From Sporodiniella umbellata (lineage: Eukaryota; Mucoromycota; Mucoromycetes; Mucorales; Rhizopodaceae), in NCBI GenBank assembly GCA_025677835.1, contig JAIXMR010000114.1, forward strand, positions 22,645 through 86,644: a stretch of 64,000 bases of DNA, in the 5' to 3' direction. Of the stretch, positions 13,446 to 25,399 are shown one piece after another. A program made the translations under genes and the position numbers. Position 1 is the stretch's first letter, and each line of letters begins with the position of its first letter. Below the pieces are notes generated by a model. That model had not been told where the DNA came from and did not search any database. It was given only the letters and a program-made list of their open reading frames with translations.

Positions 13446-15806
13446 TTAACAAACAGTAGTCACATGAAAATTAACGACGTTATTAGGTCCTTTGATTTCA
13501 AAGCCCATTTGAACATCTTCTGTTGAATTGATAGTAATAAGGTCTCCATCTTCATCTTCGTATTTCAAGCCGGCTATTGAGATGGAGGTGGAGGTGGGTA
13601 CTGTGGTTTTCAATTTATCTTCAATTCGTTTGGAGAGTTCATCAAAATCGATATGGGATGGTACGCGGACCACATAGATCTGGCCTTTGTGATGTGTCTT
13701 GATCTTGATATATTCATCTAAAGGTTCTTGGCTGTTTCGTTTATAGACAGGTGATCCTAGCTTGTCCATCACTGGTTCATGTCCTTGTCGCTTGGGCCAG
13801 GCAGGACCCGAGGGAAGCATGTGGTGAGGTGAGGAAGGATTGCTTGTAGGTGGAGAGTAGGGCAAGGTATGATGTAGATCCATAACAGAAGAAGGAAGAG
13901 GTGTGGTAGGTAAAGGGGGTGGATTGTGGCCGTAATGGCGTGGGGGAGGCAGTGAGGGGTTGCCCAGGCTTTGTTTTCGGTTGGATGGGTCATGGAGAGC
14001 ATGATGGGGTGTTCGGCTGTATTGATAACTATAGAATCGACTTCTAGAAAAGCCATTGGGATCTGTGTGTGGGTCTTCGTCCAGACCATGTTTGGCCTGG
14101 GCTTGCGAGAGGTCATCATCGCCATCATCATCATAAGTGTCCAAAATGGGCGCAAACTCCGAAAGGGGGGTCGCAGGCTCAAGTTTCTTGGTGGCAGCTG
14201 AGGTTTCCTTCTTGGTGGTAATAATGACTTCTAACCATTGTCTGAGTTGTTCATCGTTTCTGCATTTCAATTGCATCTTTTGACGTACGTCTTTCTCTGT
14301 CCAATGAATCATAAATGCATAATTGCCTAAGAAGTTTGAGTCAAAAAAAAAAAAAAAAAAGAACATGCTTTTGCTTAGGGATTAGGTTTTTACCTGTTTG
14401 TGAAGAAGAGCTTTTGACATGATCGACTCTAGCCATGTTGATTCTACCCTTGATAATGAGAGAACCTTCTTTTCTCTTTTTTTTAATGGAGATTGAATTC
14501 TTGTTAGAATCCTTGACTTCTTTACAGATCAAAATCGTCTTTTCAAATAGATAGACGACACTTTCCTTGGTATGGTCTGAATCTGATTTTTGCAGGATAA
14601 GACGATCATGAAGCAAGAGAGGGCCATAGCTTTCGAGAGGAATTTCAATACCATCCTCTATGACCAGTTTCTTTTTGAGCTCTTCTACGACCAAGCAGTT
14701 CTCCTGGACTCGCTTGGTTTCGTTCACTTTCTTGGTCACCCGCTGAATGGCTTCCAGGCCATCTTTATTTTCTTGTGAATAGGGCCAGTCTTCAGGCGTG
14801 GCTTTGATGAGTTGTTGTAACAAAAGTGGGTACTTGCAAACACGCTGGATCGGTTTGATCAGCATGGCTGGAAGTTCGTAGGCAGCTGACATGAGCCTGT
14901 CAAGTTTCTGAAGTTTATAGGCTACTTGAACTACAAGTTCTTGAGCAAGTTGAAAATTGGCGCAAAAAGGTTCATACACACTAAAGTTTTCCTCAAACTG
15001 TTTAAAAAGGAGTCCAAAGCGTTGTTCTTGTGGTGCTGATGCTGCCTGCTCTTCTACTTGGACTAGAAACTGTCTTTGGGTATCTACTAGTACGTTGAGG
15101 TTACCAAACAAGTGATGCATTGTATCTTTTGAAAGTAAATGTTGTGCTTCTTTCATATAATTCTAACAGACAAAAAAAAAAGTCAATACACATAGAGAGA
15201 AAAGTAGGATTGCCTTACTTGGAGCGCTTCCATATCTTGAACGTACTTTCTTTCAGTCGATAAAAGTTCATAGACCACATTGTCTCTTAAATCTTTTGGA
15301 GAAACGTGATTGGCCTCAATTTCTGTAAAGGCCTGTTCGGGTATTTTGCCTTGCTCTTTTAATAATTCCAAAATGTGTTTGATGGTATTCACGACCTTTC
15401 CAAAGATGAGTATCAAAACGATTTAGAGTAGTGTTACCTTGATAAAGCCATTAGTGTCGTATTCGTATAGCTCGGTTATAGTAAATAGGCTATCCTCAGG
15501 AATATGCAGTTGCGCTTTACAAGCAACAATAAAATGATAAATGTATTTTTTTGATTGATGGTGGTTGAGTGCGATGGGTGTGTCTGTGTTGAGTGCGTTA
15601 AATAGGAAACATAAGCTGATGCCAGGTTGACAGATGTTCCATAATCTTTTTAAGGGGTCGCTCAAATCTTCCTCTTTTAGATACACATCAAATCCTTCAA
15701 TATAGCTTAATTCGTTTAGCACTGAGCGACATGTATGGTAGATAGAAGCTTCCTGTGTTGCCTGTTTGTTGGTAATTGAATCTGTTGCGATAGGTGAATC
15801 AATCAT
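13446..15806 (-). CDS. CDC24: Cdc24-type RhoGEF for Cdc42
   Basis: Four exons on the minus strand: 15806-15438, 15395-15219, 15162-14394 and 14326-13446 (2196 nt, 731 aa). Domains in order: calponin-homology/CDC24 domain (about residues 35-120), Dbl-homology RhoGEF domain (about 160-345, with LLSTERKYVQDME and IKPIQRVCKYPLLLQQL), PH domain (about 365-480) and a C-terminal PB1 domain (about 645-731, with KYEDEDGDLITINS). This layout is that of yeast Cdc24 and fission-yeast Scd1. It activates Cdc42, and the PB1 domain binds Bem1/Scd2 to set polarity. A Pro/Ser/His-rich linker separates PH and PB1. Confidence 0.94.
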
Positions 15807-17561
15807 CTTTCGAAACTTTTAGCCGCTCAAATAAAAAAAGAAAAAAAAAAGAAAGAAGAAAGAATAGAAAAACACAAGTAATAACAATAATAATAATAAA
15901 AAAAATTTTGAATATAACAAAAGAGGAGCAAGGTTACACCCGCTTTTATTAATCTGAATAAATATTTTTTCTTTTTTTTTTTTTTTTTTTTTGCTCTCTT
16001 TTTTCATGGTTTTATGTTTTTGGTAGCCTCGTGCCTCTGATGATCTTTATTTTCGCACTCTTTGCTTCCTCGTGGGAAATGATCAAATTTACTTTATTTT
16101 CTAATTTTTGTCTATTTTGTTTTGGAAAATGAATTCATTTATTTCTTTCTAAAAAAACGCAGCCTGCTTTTTATTTGGTTGCATTAAGGCTGGTATTTAA
16201 GATAATATTGTCTGTAGTTGAAAAAGGTACATTAATAAATAGTCAGTCTATCTATTTCTGCAAGACAAGAATACACTGCTAAAGATGTTCCATCATTCCG
16301 GGGCTTTTCTTGTCTATCTTTCTTTTCCTCAGATTTATTTAAAGAAGATCCTTTGATAGTAAAAATTCCTTTTTGGTTTCTAAAGATGTTTCAGAAGGCA
16401 ATCAAGAGTGAGAGTGAAAGCCACGTTATTTTCATTTAATTCATAAAGAGTAAATGTTAACGTGTATACATGCTTAAATGCACACACGTAAAATAAAAGC
16501 TTTATCAGCAAGATTTTATTTAAACACAAAAACATAGCCTTTCTATCCCATTGACTCTCTCTTTGCCATAGTTTATTGTTATTTTAGCTATACAGCGTAC
16601 AATCGTGATATTTGTTATATGCTTTTTTGGGGGGGCGAAAGGTATGTTTTGGTTAATGACTCAATGCAGCCTCTTCGGACTAAATTTGTCTTTTTTGACT
16701 TTACTGTTATTTAAAGAGTTTGAAAAGGAAATACAAAAAAAAAGTAAAACCATTGTCTCTCTTTTCTCTATATTTTCTCTTTATTTGGGAAGCAGCCTTT
16801 TAAACTAAATCTTTGTTTGGATGGCGTGAATAAATATCGCCCGATATTTTTATTGAAAGACAATGTATTTTTCTCTGTGACGATCCATCAAGCAATTCTT
16901 GTTTGCTTTTCTTTCATTGTTTTTTATTTGTATTGAAAACATATTGTGATGCTGTTGTTGCCTTTGCTTATTAACCAAAGCAGATCGAATCTTACTCTTC
17001 CCCTTTTTGATGTTTCAAGATAATGTAAAACAGAGCTGCTTTAGTCAAAATAACAAGAGTCAAACAAAAAAGAACAAAAGAGCGCTTTTGCAAGCATTTT
17101 ACTTTCTCTTTTCTTTATTTGCCTTTAAAAAAGGTCCAAAAAACAGTCCAGAAAAAAAACATCATTCAAGCTATGCAAGTCCTTAGTTTTTATCTTTAAA
17201 AACAAAGACCCTTTACTCCTACCAAGGACAATGGTAGATTAGTGTCTATGTTTGTATATATATATGTACATATGTGTGCGTTTGCCTATCGTCTTTACCC
17301 TCCTTTTTCCTTCCTAATCTATAAGGGATATACAAGATTGTAGATAAAAAAAAAAGTAAACCTGATAAGCGAGATTTGTTAGAATAGTATATACACACAC
17401 TATCTTTTTATTGTTTTTATTTTATTTGTTTTTTCTGCTTTGGTTTAGAGTGTGTGTAACCTAATACAAAGGCAGCACGAGGTTTATTTGACTTTTATAC
17501 ATTAAAAGTAAAAAAAAAAGACGCTTAAGCTATTATAGAATTGAAAAAAAAAAGGCTAACT

Positions 17562-17596
<35 letters not shown>

Positions 17597-17712
17597 GTTT
17601 TCTGTTACCTTTCATTAAATGTACAAAGGTAATGTAGTGCATAAATAAGTACGGTTTTTCTAAACCAATTTATTCTTTTTAACCTTACAAAGCGTAACAT
17701 TTGTTTGTTAAC

Positions 17713-18040
17713 AGGCAAAACGGTTCACTAAAAAATCGTAAATGTTGTACAGAGAGAAGTCTTTCTTTTTGGTCAGTGTTTCATTATGTAAAAGCAAAAT
17801 CAGATAATAACGACCATTGTTTAAAAGGAGTACATTGTTACCCAAAAATGAATAAAAAAAAAAGACTTATATGCAGCAGAAGAAAAAAACAAGTTTTGTG
17901 CTTTACACAACATGAGTTCAGTGCATAGTTAATATCCACTGCACGGTATTTTCAAGTACAGTAGCAGGATCATCAAGTGGGTATCACAAGATCAGACCTT
18001 CTTTGACAGCGACAACACATGCTAAGGCTTAATAAGTAAA
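17713..18040 (+). repeat. diverged direct repeat A, copy 1
   Basis: About 330 nt that can be aligned by eye, same strand, with 22447-22760. Shared stretches include AAAAGGAGTACAT, TTCAGTGCATA, CCACTGCAC/TCACTGCAC, TTTTCAA and GGATCATCAA, then CACAAGATC and ACA-ATGC near the end. Small indels and many substitutions are spread throughout. No ORF is conserved between the copies. Confidence 0.75.
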
Positions 18041-18235
18041 GAATTTTCTTTTGTTGAGCTAATTTGCTATCACTTTTAACAACTCTGCATTTTATTTGTG
18101 CAATTCTCTTAATCTATAAAGCGAATCAAGAATAGAAGAAATAAAAGAAAAAAAGCTTTTTGTGTTACCTCCATGACTCTTACACGTCTGTTTAGGCATT
18201 TCAAATGAGTCGCTTTGCTAATTAACAAACAAACG

Positions 18236-18261
18236 CCGCTCTTCGTAAGAAGAGTGAGCGG
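18236..18261. repeat. small inverted repeat
   Basis: CCGCTCTTC at 18236-18244, a GTAA loop, then GAAGAG at 18249-18254, an extra TGA and GCGG. It could fold into a bulged hairpin of nine to ten pairs. No function is assigned. Confidence 0.5.
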
Positions 18262-18930
18262 ATTTGAAAGAAAGCAGAGTTAGTTTGTCCCCCCCCCTCT
18301 CTTTACTACGCATTGTCTATATTTTAAAACCAGAAAAAAAATACACGTAGGCACTTTTCTGGACGGTCACTTGAGCTTTCGTGTAAGCTACATGCACGTT
18401 ATTTTTTACTTTATGGCTAATGTTAAGATTTTTTCAAAGAGTTGAATCAGCGAAAGTGCAGTTATTTATACTATACTATGAAGCATCTTTTTATATTATC
18501 ATTTCCGCGCTGATGGCTATATTTGATCTTGTTTTCATGATGCTTTCCGATTCTTATTGTTTTGTCTCACTTTTATACATTTTTTTATTTGTTTACCATA
18601 TTAGCTTTCAACGTCAACAAGTATGTACGGTTCAGCCGGTATATAGTTGTATGTGCTTGGACCAACTCAAGTGCTTGTAGTATTATCTTTCAAGAGTATA
18701 CTTGGAGTTACAATCGTACTACATGATAGAGTGCCGATTATTAATTTTCGGCTTCTGCCATAACTGTCAATTCCCATACGTCAGTGCTGTTCATGATGTG
18801 TATCTGCTATTTTCATCCTGCCGTACATCTCTAGTGTATTGATAACAAGTGCTTGATTTGAATCAACCACAATGGCGCCAGCAAAAAGAGTGAGGATGGC
18901 GCATTGCACTTGTGGGAACAAATGCCAGTC

Positions 18931-19135
18931 TTCGTGGATAAAATATACCAACTCTACTGATACTTGTTTATGATTTTTATGTCTAAACTGCTTTAAAAAA
19001 AAAACGATGCGATCACAATGTGTACGCCAAGTACGTTGGTATAGTTAACTGAGTCAACGCTCTGTTTAAAATATCTCTAGTGCGTGACTTGATCAACCAA
19101 AATTGGATCGAACTTTCCTTTTGGCTGCGCTGACA
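18931..19135 (+). repeat. diverged direct repeat B, copy 1
   Basis: About 200 nt matching 21341-21540 on the same strand. Compare TATAGTTAACTGAGTCAAC with TATAGCTAACTGAGGCAAC, then CTCTGTTT-AAA-ATCT, GATC-ACCAAAA and CCTTTTGGCTG with TCCTTTGGCTG. It is diverged but collinear. Confidence 0.7.
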
Positions 19136-20002
19136 CACTATTTCTAATAACAATTACATTGCCCAAGACACAATATATCTGGGGCAGGTTGCAGGATTGA
19201 ATGGACATTGGTGCCTATTTGCCACATTGAATTAGTAAGATTATTCGCCTTTTACTTTTTATCAGCATGGAATGCGTTGGATGCGCTCTGTATAGCATCT
19301 CTGTAATTCAAGATTTTTATTTTAGATGTTTTGCTATTATTTGATTGTATTTCGCAAAGTTTAACCGCCACTCTGTCATATATGAAGAGGAAGTAACAAT
19401 CTCTCCGTCTTCAACCGATTCGGATGCTATTGATAAACTTACATTGTGACAGAAACCCGTTTGTTGATTTCTGTTTTATAACATATAGCAGCTATAAAAA
19501 TCGACTGACCAGTTTGTATTTGAACACAAAGTAAACAACTCACAAACGTCTTCTTTAGTTATTTGTACAGTATCAACATGCCTTCGTCATTTTTGACGAG
19601 CTAGCGTACTAGTGTCATCGAGTTATTCAGAGCAAAGATATAAACCTTTTGCTATGTTGTTTAAATAGGTCTTAACCATACGAAGCAATTACTGCCTTCA
19701 ATTTTCAATCATAAACAAAGACATCTCTTCAAAACGTACACAGGATAATTGCTCAAAAAATCACTTGGGGTATGTCCTCAGAACATTTACAAGATGTCGT
19801 TTTAATGCTCAGATGTGGTGTACTCAATCGGATTGTAAAAAAATATGTTTTTTTTTTTGTTTTGGTTCCTAAACTCTTTAGTGAGCGCGAGTATTTTGCA
19901 TCGTAATGACATTTTCTAGTGAGATAAAATAATTGTGTTGGGGAATCTTTTGTTTGCGTTTTGAAGAGACGTCATACAGGACTATACACTGTCTACTTTC
20001 TG

Positions 20003-20210
20003 GGGAGATATTCTCGCTAAGTTTGATGAAACTCTAACTGGGTTTAAGGGAATCCTAGTTGTGTTTTTAGGAAGCATCCTAGCTGCATTGCAAAGAGACA
20101 CTCTAGTTAAGTTTTTAGAAGATACTCAAGCTGTTTTATGAGGGGACATCTTAGCTCTATTTTTTAGGAGATACCCAAGCTGTACTACGAGAAGATATCC
20201 TGGATATATT
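20003..20210 (+). repeat. degenerate 23-25-bp tandem array, about nine units
   Basis: Successive units follow the loose pattern GAAGATACTCTAGCTGTTTT plus 3-5 bases. Examples are GAAGCATCCTAGCTGCATTG, GAAGATACTCAAGCTGTTTT and GGAGATACCCAAGCTGTACT. Unit length varies between about 21 and 26, so the array is not in a reading frame. It lies midway between the duplicated blocks. Confidence 0.7.
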
Positions 20211-21340
20211 CTTGCCTGTTTTTGCCAGACATACACAAAAGCCATTAAATCAAACTATACCAATCGCTTTAGTAAAACGTAATCATGCTGTGTTTTTTTT
20301 TAGCTATAAAATGGTTCTATTATTTTTCAAAAAAAAAAAAAAGGATTCTATAGCTTTGCAAAGTTTATTAAAATCTGATAATACTGATATGTATATTGTA
20401 AAGAGATGTCTCTTTATACAAAGAAAAGAACTTCCTTAGTTTTATTTCTTTTTCAAGTATGGTATTTCTATTCAGTCTATAAATTACCTTTAGTGTCTTT
20501 TGTCTTTCTAAACAAAGGCATTTTTTAATTCGATTGATAAAATTTAAGCGGTTTGCTTTGTTTGAATTCAGTGCCCTTATTAAAGTGGTTATATTACTCA
20601 ATTAAAGCAATCGTACAGTCGATTTGTGGTTTTCCTATTACATAATTTGCGAGTAGCTACTTTTTTCTATTCAGCATCTTGGAGAATAAGCTTTTTTTTT
20701 TTTATAAAAACGGATGGGAAAGGGTTGTTGATCAACAAAGTAATGAAATGATATATTAGACTCAAAATGTTGATTCTTCTCAATTAGAAATTTTAGCTAC
20801 TCTTCGAAAATGCAGATTAGAGCTGCTTTCTGAAAAAGAAAAATGATTATTTAAAAGACGGCCTTAATGAGGCAATGTATGAGATCAAGAACACTTAAAA
20901 ACAAGAGTTGCTGAGGCTGACAACAATGCTTTTCCTCGTTATCTTTCAGTCTTTGTCAAACGTTCGTGCAATCTTTTTATTAATTGTTTAGATAAAGAGT
21001 CTTTTTGGCTTTGTTTTTAAAAATGTACCAATCGACCACTACGAAAACCACAAACTATAAATCCCAATTGAAATATAAAAAAAGCAGCCTGCTGCCGTGA
21101 GAGCATTTTATTTTCCGCAAATTAGCAGTAAGATATACTCCCTTTTCAAAGAATTTGTGACCAAGTTAACTAGTTCTTGAAGCAGCTTTTACAAAGCGAC
21201 ATAGTTGATTATATGAGCGTTTGTGTCAACTTGAATATTTTTGTAACATTGCCTTTCAAGCGTTTGTAACTACCCTTGGCGGAGTTTGGTAGAAATGCAG
21301 TACGCCAGTGTGGGTCATGACATGTTTTCACTCTGCCGCT

Positions 21341-21540
21341 TTTCGCTGATAAAAAAACACTGACTCAGCTGATATTTGTTCTTTGCTCAAGCTAATTGCA
21401 TAAAAGCTGGTACGAGCGCAATGTATGTGTCAATTGTGCCGCTATAGCTAACTGAGGCAACACTCTGTTTGAAACATCTTTGGTGTGTAACAGATCGACC
21501 AAAAGTAAAGTGAGGTTTCTCCTTTGGCTGTGACGATCCA
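21341..21540 (+). repeat. diverged direct repeat B, copy 2
   Basis: Partner of 18931-19135 (see that entry). It lies 0.9 kb upstream of repeat A copy 2, whereas copy 1 of B lies downstream of A copy 1, so the order is A-B then B-A without change of strand. Confidence 0.7.
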
Positions 21541-22446
21541 ATGACGCTTGCATAATGCACATACAGTGCGCTATACAACGGCGCCCACTTATCTGGCTAT
21601 ATGCACTTGGTTTAGTGTCTCTGCCATTTAGAATGCCTTGGACTTCAGCGCCGAAATTTTTTGTCTAATGTTATATAGCAAGGTGAAACCAAACGTTTCT
21701 TCACTTTTAATATTGTGCCTAATTATTTTTAAATATGTTTAGTTGCCTTTTATTAATAGAAGAGATTAGGTATGTATTTGTCTTTTGTACTTTTTTTTTT
21801 ATAAACAACGTTTGCAAAGTATCAGTTCATTTGTTTATATATGTTAAAGAAAAAAAAGCAACCAATTTTTGTTCTAACACTTTTTATTTTCAATCAAATT
21901 GCATAGTTATTTGTTTAAGTAAGCACCTTATTGCAAAAGGTAGTAGGAAAGATAAAAGACTTCTTGAAAGTTTGATGGAGCTTTGTAAAAATACGAGAGA
22001 AACATGAGTTTTTTTTTTCTAAAAGAATAAATATATCAAAAAACTGTTGTTTAATAAAGATTAGCCACCTGATTTTTTAAAGTGGGCCACATCGTAAAAA
22101 CAACAGGTACAAAAGGAGCAAGATAAAACAAAAAAAGATGTTTGGTTACAAGAATATGAAGATGGTGTTTAGCTATCACATTTTTTTTTTGCAAAGGACT
22201 TTTTGATGAAATTTTTCGTAGATGTTTGATTCTGTTTCGCTTTTATGGTTTTCTTTTGTTTTGCGCTATGCTGTATTTAAAGTATCATTGGTAAAAGGGA
22301 TGTTGCTAATAAAAGTGAAAGCAAAATAAATACAGGCTGTTTTTATCAATAGCTAAAAGCCGTTTAAAAAAAGAGGGCGCGAAAAACAGTCTGATCCACA
22401 TGTGAAAACTCTCTGACTAGATCTGTTTAATTTAACTTAATCTCAA

Positions 22447-22760
22447 AGGCAAACCTGTTGCAAAGCGGTTGATTCAAAAATTACAAATGTCGTACAGAAG
22501 TCTTTTTTTTTTTTTTTTTTTTTGGAAAATACTTTATTGTGCAAAGGCAATAGCAAACAAGTATGGTCATTGTTCAAAAGGAGTACATAGGTCATTCAAA
22601 CATGCATACCAGAAAAAAAAAACCAAGTCTCGTGTTTTATACAGAACGATTTCAGTGCATAATTCACGTTCACTGCACAGCATTTTCAAATGCAGTAACG
22701 GGATCATCAAATAGGTACCACAAGATCTTTGACAACATGCCAAAGCTCAATAACTGAGAA
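22447..22760 (+). repeat. diverged direct repeat A, copy 2
   Basis: Partner of 17713-18040. This copy has a T-run of about 23 (22501-22523) where copy 1 has a short T-rich stretch. It ends about 350 nt before the transporter start codon, so it may overlap that gene's promoter. Confidence 0.75.
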
Positions 22761-23106
22761 ATACCCCTTTTTCTTTCTTTTTATTCTACAATAAGGCTTG
22801 TTTTGGTCTATTATAGCTTCAATTCTATACAAAACATTTCAAAACAAACAATGAAAATTAACAATAATAAAAAGAGAAATCTATATCCTCTTTCGCGTGG
22901 ACAATAAAGTCAAGAGTGATTTCTAACGAATTGAACAAAGAAATAAAGCGAGTTCCAAGCATCTGTTTCAATATCCGTAAAGGGATTTGATTTTTGGATA
23001 ATTGAGTGTTCCCAGCTATTCATCCTCCGCTTTTTTTTTTTTCTAAGGTTTCTTTTTTAGCTTTCTTTTTTTTTTTTAACTCTAATTGTTAGATAAGCAA
23101 TGCCCA

Positions 23107-24868
23107 ATGACTGAAGTATATGAAACAGAACATTTCAAACCGACTTTAGATTCTTTTGAACCGCTTCTTAGAGAAGGTCAAAGTACTGAAGATGTTCAGC
23201 TTTACATACCCGATTATGATTCACAACAAGCAACAGCAAGTCATTTTAGTTGCATAATTAACTTGGCCAATACAATTCTAGGCACAGGCATGCTTGCCAT
23301 GGTAAATACTTTTTTTTTAAGAAAAAAAAAAAAGAAAGAATGATATAATACAAAAAAGAGATTTTTTGATCTCTTTAATTTTTTTTTTTTTCTAATATTT
23401 GACATGAAAAGTATTTTTTTTTTTTTTTTTTTTTTTTATGGTTAAATAGCCTTCTGCTATGGCTTCTGTCGGCATTCTTCCAGGCTTTTTTCTGATTTTG
23501 CTTTCTGCCTTTGCTTCAGGCTTAGGACTTCATTTTCTATCTCGATGTGCTGCAAGAACGCAAGGTCGACATGCTTCTTTTTTTGCTATTTCTCAATTGA
23601 CTTGGCCTAAAGTGGCCGTTTTATTTGATCTGGCGATTGCTATTAAATGTTTCGGTGTGGCAGTATCCTATTTAATCATTATTGGTGATCTTATGCCACA
23701 GGTAAGCAGACCATTGTATATATGTAAGCAAGTACTTATAAAAAAGAAACAGGTAGTTTTGTCCTTGACCGAATCAGAATTAGCTTATTTTTTGACGGAT
23801 CGACGGTTTTGGATTACACTATTTATGCTTACCTTAGTTTTACCTCTCAGTTTTTTGAAAAAACTGGATTCTTTAAAGTACACTAGTGTTGTGGCCTTAT
23901 TTGCAGTTGTGTATCTCTGTGTTATTGTGATCTATTACTATAAACCTGTTGAAGATGCTGCCGAGATTGAATTGGTTTCATTTTCATCTAGTATCTTTGG
24001 ACATTTGCCAGTATTTGTATTCTCATTTACTTGCCACCAGAATGTAAGACTTTATCTATATCTCTTTTCTTTGTTCTTAAACCGGTATTTTATTATAGAT
24101 CTTTTCTGTATACAATGAATTGAAAGACAACAGTCGAGGATCCATTACACGCGTGATCGGGTGGTCCATTGGTAGTTCAGCCTTTATCTATGAAGGCATC
24201 GCTATTTTAGGCTACCTTAGCTTTGGAAAGAACGTGCTTAGTAATGTCATCATGGAATGTGAGTAGTAAAAGCTATTTAAAACAGTGGAGAGATGTTGAT
24301 AGAAAGTCACTTTGATAGATTCATCGAGTTATTTTGTGGCCGGAGGTCGTCTTGCAATAGTGATTTTGGTTGTATTTAGTTATCCTCTGCAAGCACATCC
24401 CTGTCGAGCCTCGTTGGATAAGGTGTTTTTGTGGGGCAACCACAAACCGCAACCTTCTGTATTTAAATATTTTGCCATGACAACGACCATCTTGATTCTG
24501 AGTTATATTGTCGCTATCACTGTAACTAAGCTAGATGTGGTAAGAAAAATAATAATAATGGAGTCTTACCTAGGGGTGTGCAATGCAATCTAATTAAGCT
24601 TTTTTTTTTTTTTTTTTTTGTACCCTCTCCTTAAAAAAAATTTAACATTTATGTCTACCCAATGGCCTTACCATAGGTTTTATCATTTGTTGGATCAACA
24701 GGATCAACGACAATCTCATTTATTCTTCCAGGCCTATTTTATTACAAGATACACCAAAAAGATCCTTGGAGACCAGGAAAAATCATGGCAGTGATCTTGA
24801 GTGTCTATGGGCTACTGATCATGACTTTTTGCCTTACATTTAATGTTATGAGAATAAGATCTCATTAA
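23107..24868 (+). CDS. AVT-type vacuolar amino acid transporter (SLC32/36/38 superfamily)
   Basis: Six exons: 23107-23301, 23450-23701, 23753-24043, 24099-24258, 24319-24539 and 24677-24868 (1311 nt, 436 aa). A hydrophilic N-terminus of about 50 residues leads into TM1 with CIINLANTILGTGMLAMPSA, the signature of this family, and about ten more membrane helices follow. Family members export or import neutral amino acids across the vacuole membrane with protons; the motif is nearest the yeast Avt5/6/7 group. The ATG at 23107 was taken because the ATG at 23100 is out of frame and stops after four codons. Confidence 0.9.
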
Positions 24869-25067
24869 AATGTTGCATCTCTTTTCTAGATGAATTATAT
24901 AAATACACTTTTTACTGGCCCTAAAAGAGATTTACCAAAGAATCTTGCAAATTTCGAGAAGAGTACTTACCAAGATAATGGCTGTGTAGTTTATTTTTGT
25001 TTCTTTTTTTTTTTTTTTTTTTGTTTTATTATTATTGTTATTTATTATTGTTATTGTTTAATACAAA

Positions 25068-25101
<34 letters not shown>

Positions 25102-25399
25102 TTTTTGTTATTATTTTCTTTTTTCTTTTTCTTTCTTTTTTTCCTTTTTATTTTTATTTTCTTTTTTCCACTTTATTGTGACCGTTCCTCACTTGACCAA
25201 CACTTTCCCTATTTCTTGTTTTACACTCAAGCCATCCTTTTTTTCTAGTTTGAAAATTTAATTGTGGTGTGTTGTGTAAAGATTTTTTAAATACAGCTTT
25301 TGGTAGACACGCCATCTTGTTCTTTTATAGAGAGAGAGAGAGAGAGAGAGAGAGAACACAACCCCTTTTTTATATATACATATATAAGCAGACACACCT
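24869..25399. other. pyrimidine-rich spacer and (AG)n microsatellite
   Basis: Between about 24998 and 25175 the plus strand is nearly all T and C with a few TTATTATTG interruptions. An (AG)n microsatellite lies at about 25328-25355, just upstream of the SANT gene. Reading frames here are Phe-runs created by the T tracts and are rejected. Confidence 0.7.

Larger units (their letters stand above)
15807..23106. other. 7.3-kb gene-poor region with diverged internal duplications
   Basis: No reading frame above about 90 codons looks coding, and no protein family was recognised on either strand. The region contains homopolymers, two pairs of diverged direct repeats (17713-18040 with 22447-22760, and 18931-19135 with 21341-21540), a degenerate short tandem array (20003-20210) and a small inverted repeat (18236-18261). 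It could be a graveyard of old mobile DNA or could hold noncoding RNA; the sequence alone does not decide. Confidence 0.6.

Noticed and set aside
20727..21020. One frame reading ...SQLEILATLRKCRLELLSEKEK... and a later 45-codon open stretch, which looked like a decayed gene
   Set aside because: Five stops in 98 codons is about what random AT-rich DNA gives, and no family was recognised.
15807..23106. Idea that the gene desert is a centromere
   Set aside because: Nothing in the sequence (no large repeat, no known retroelement) supports it.
24890..25261. Phe-rich frames across the T tract
   Set aside because: They are a product of homopolymer T and C runs.
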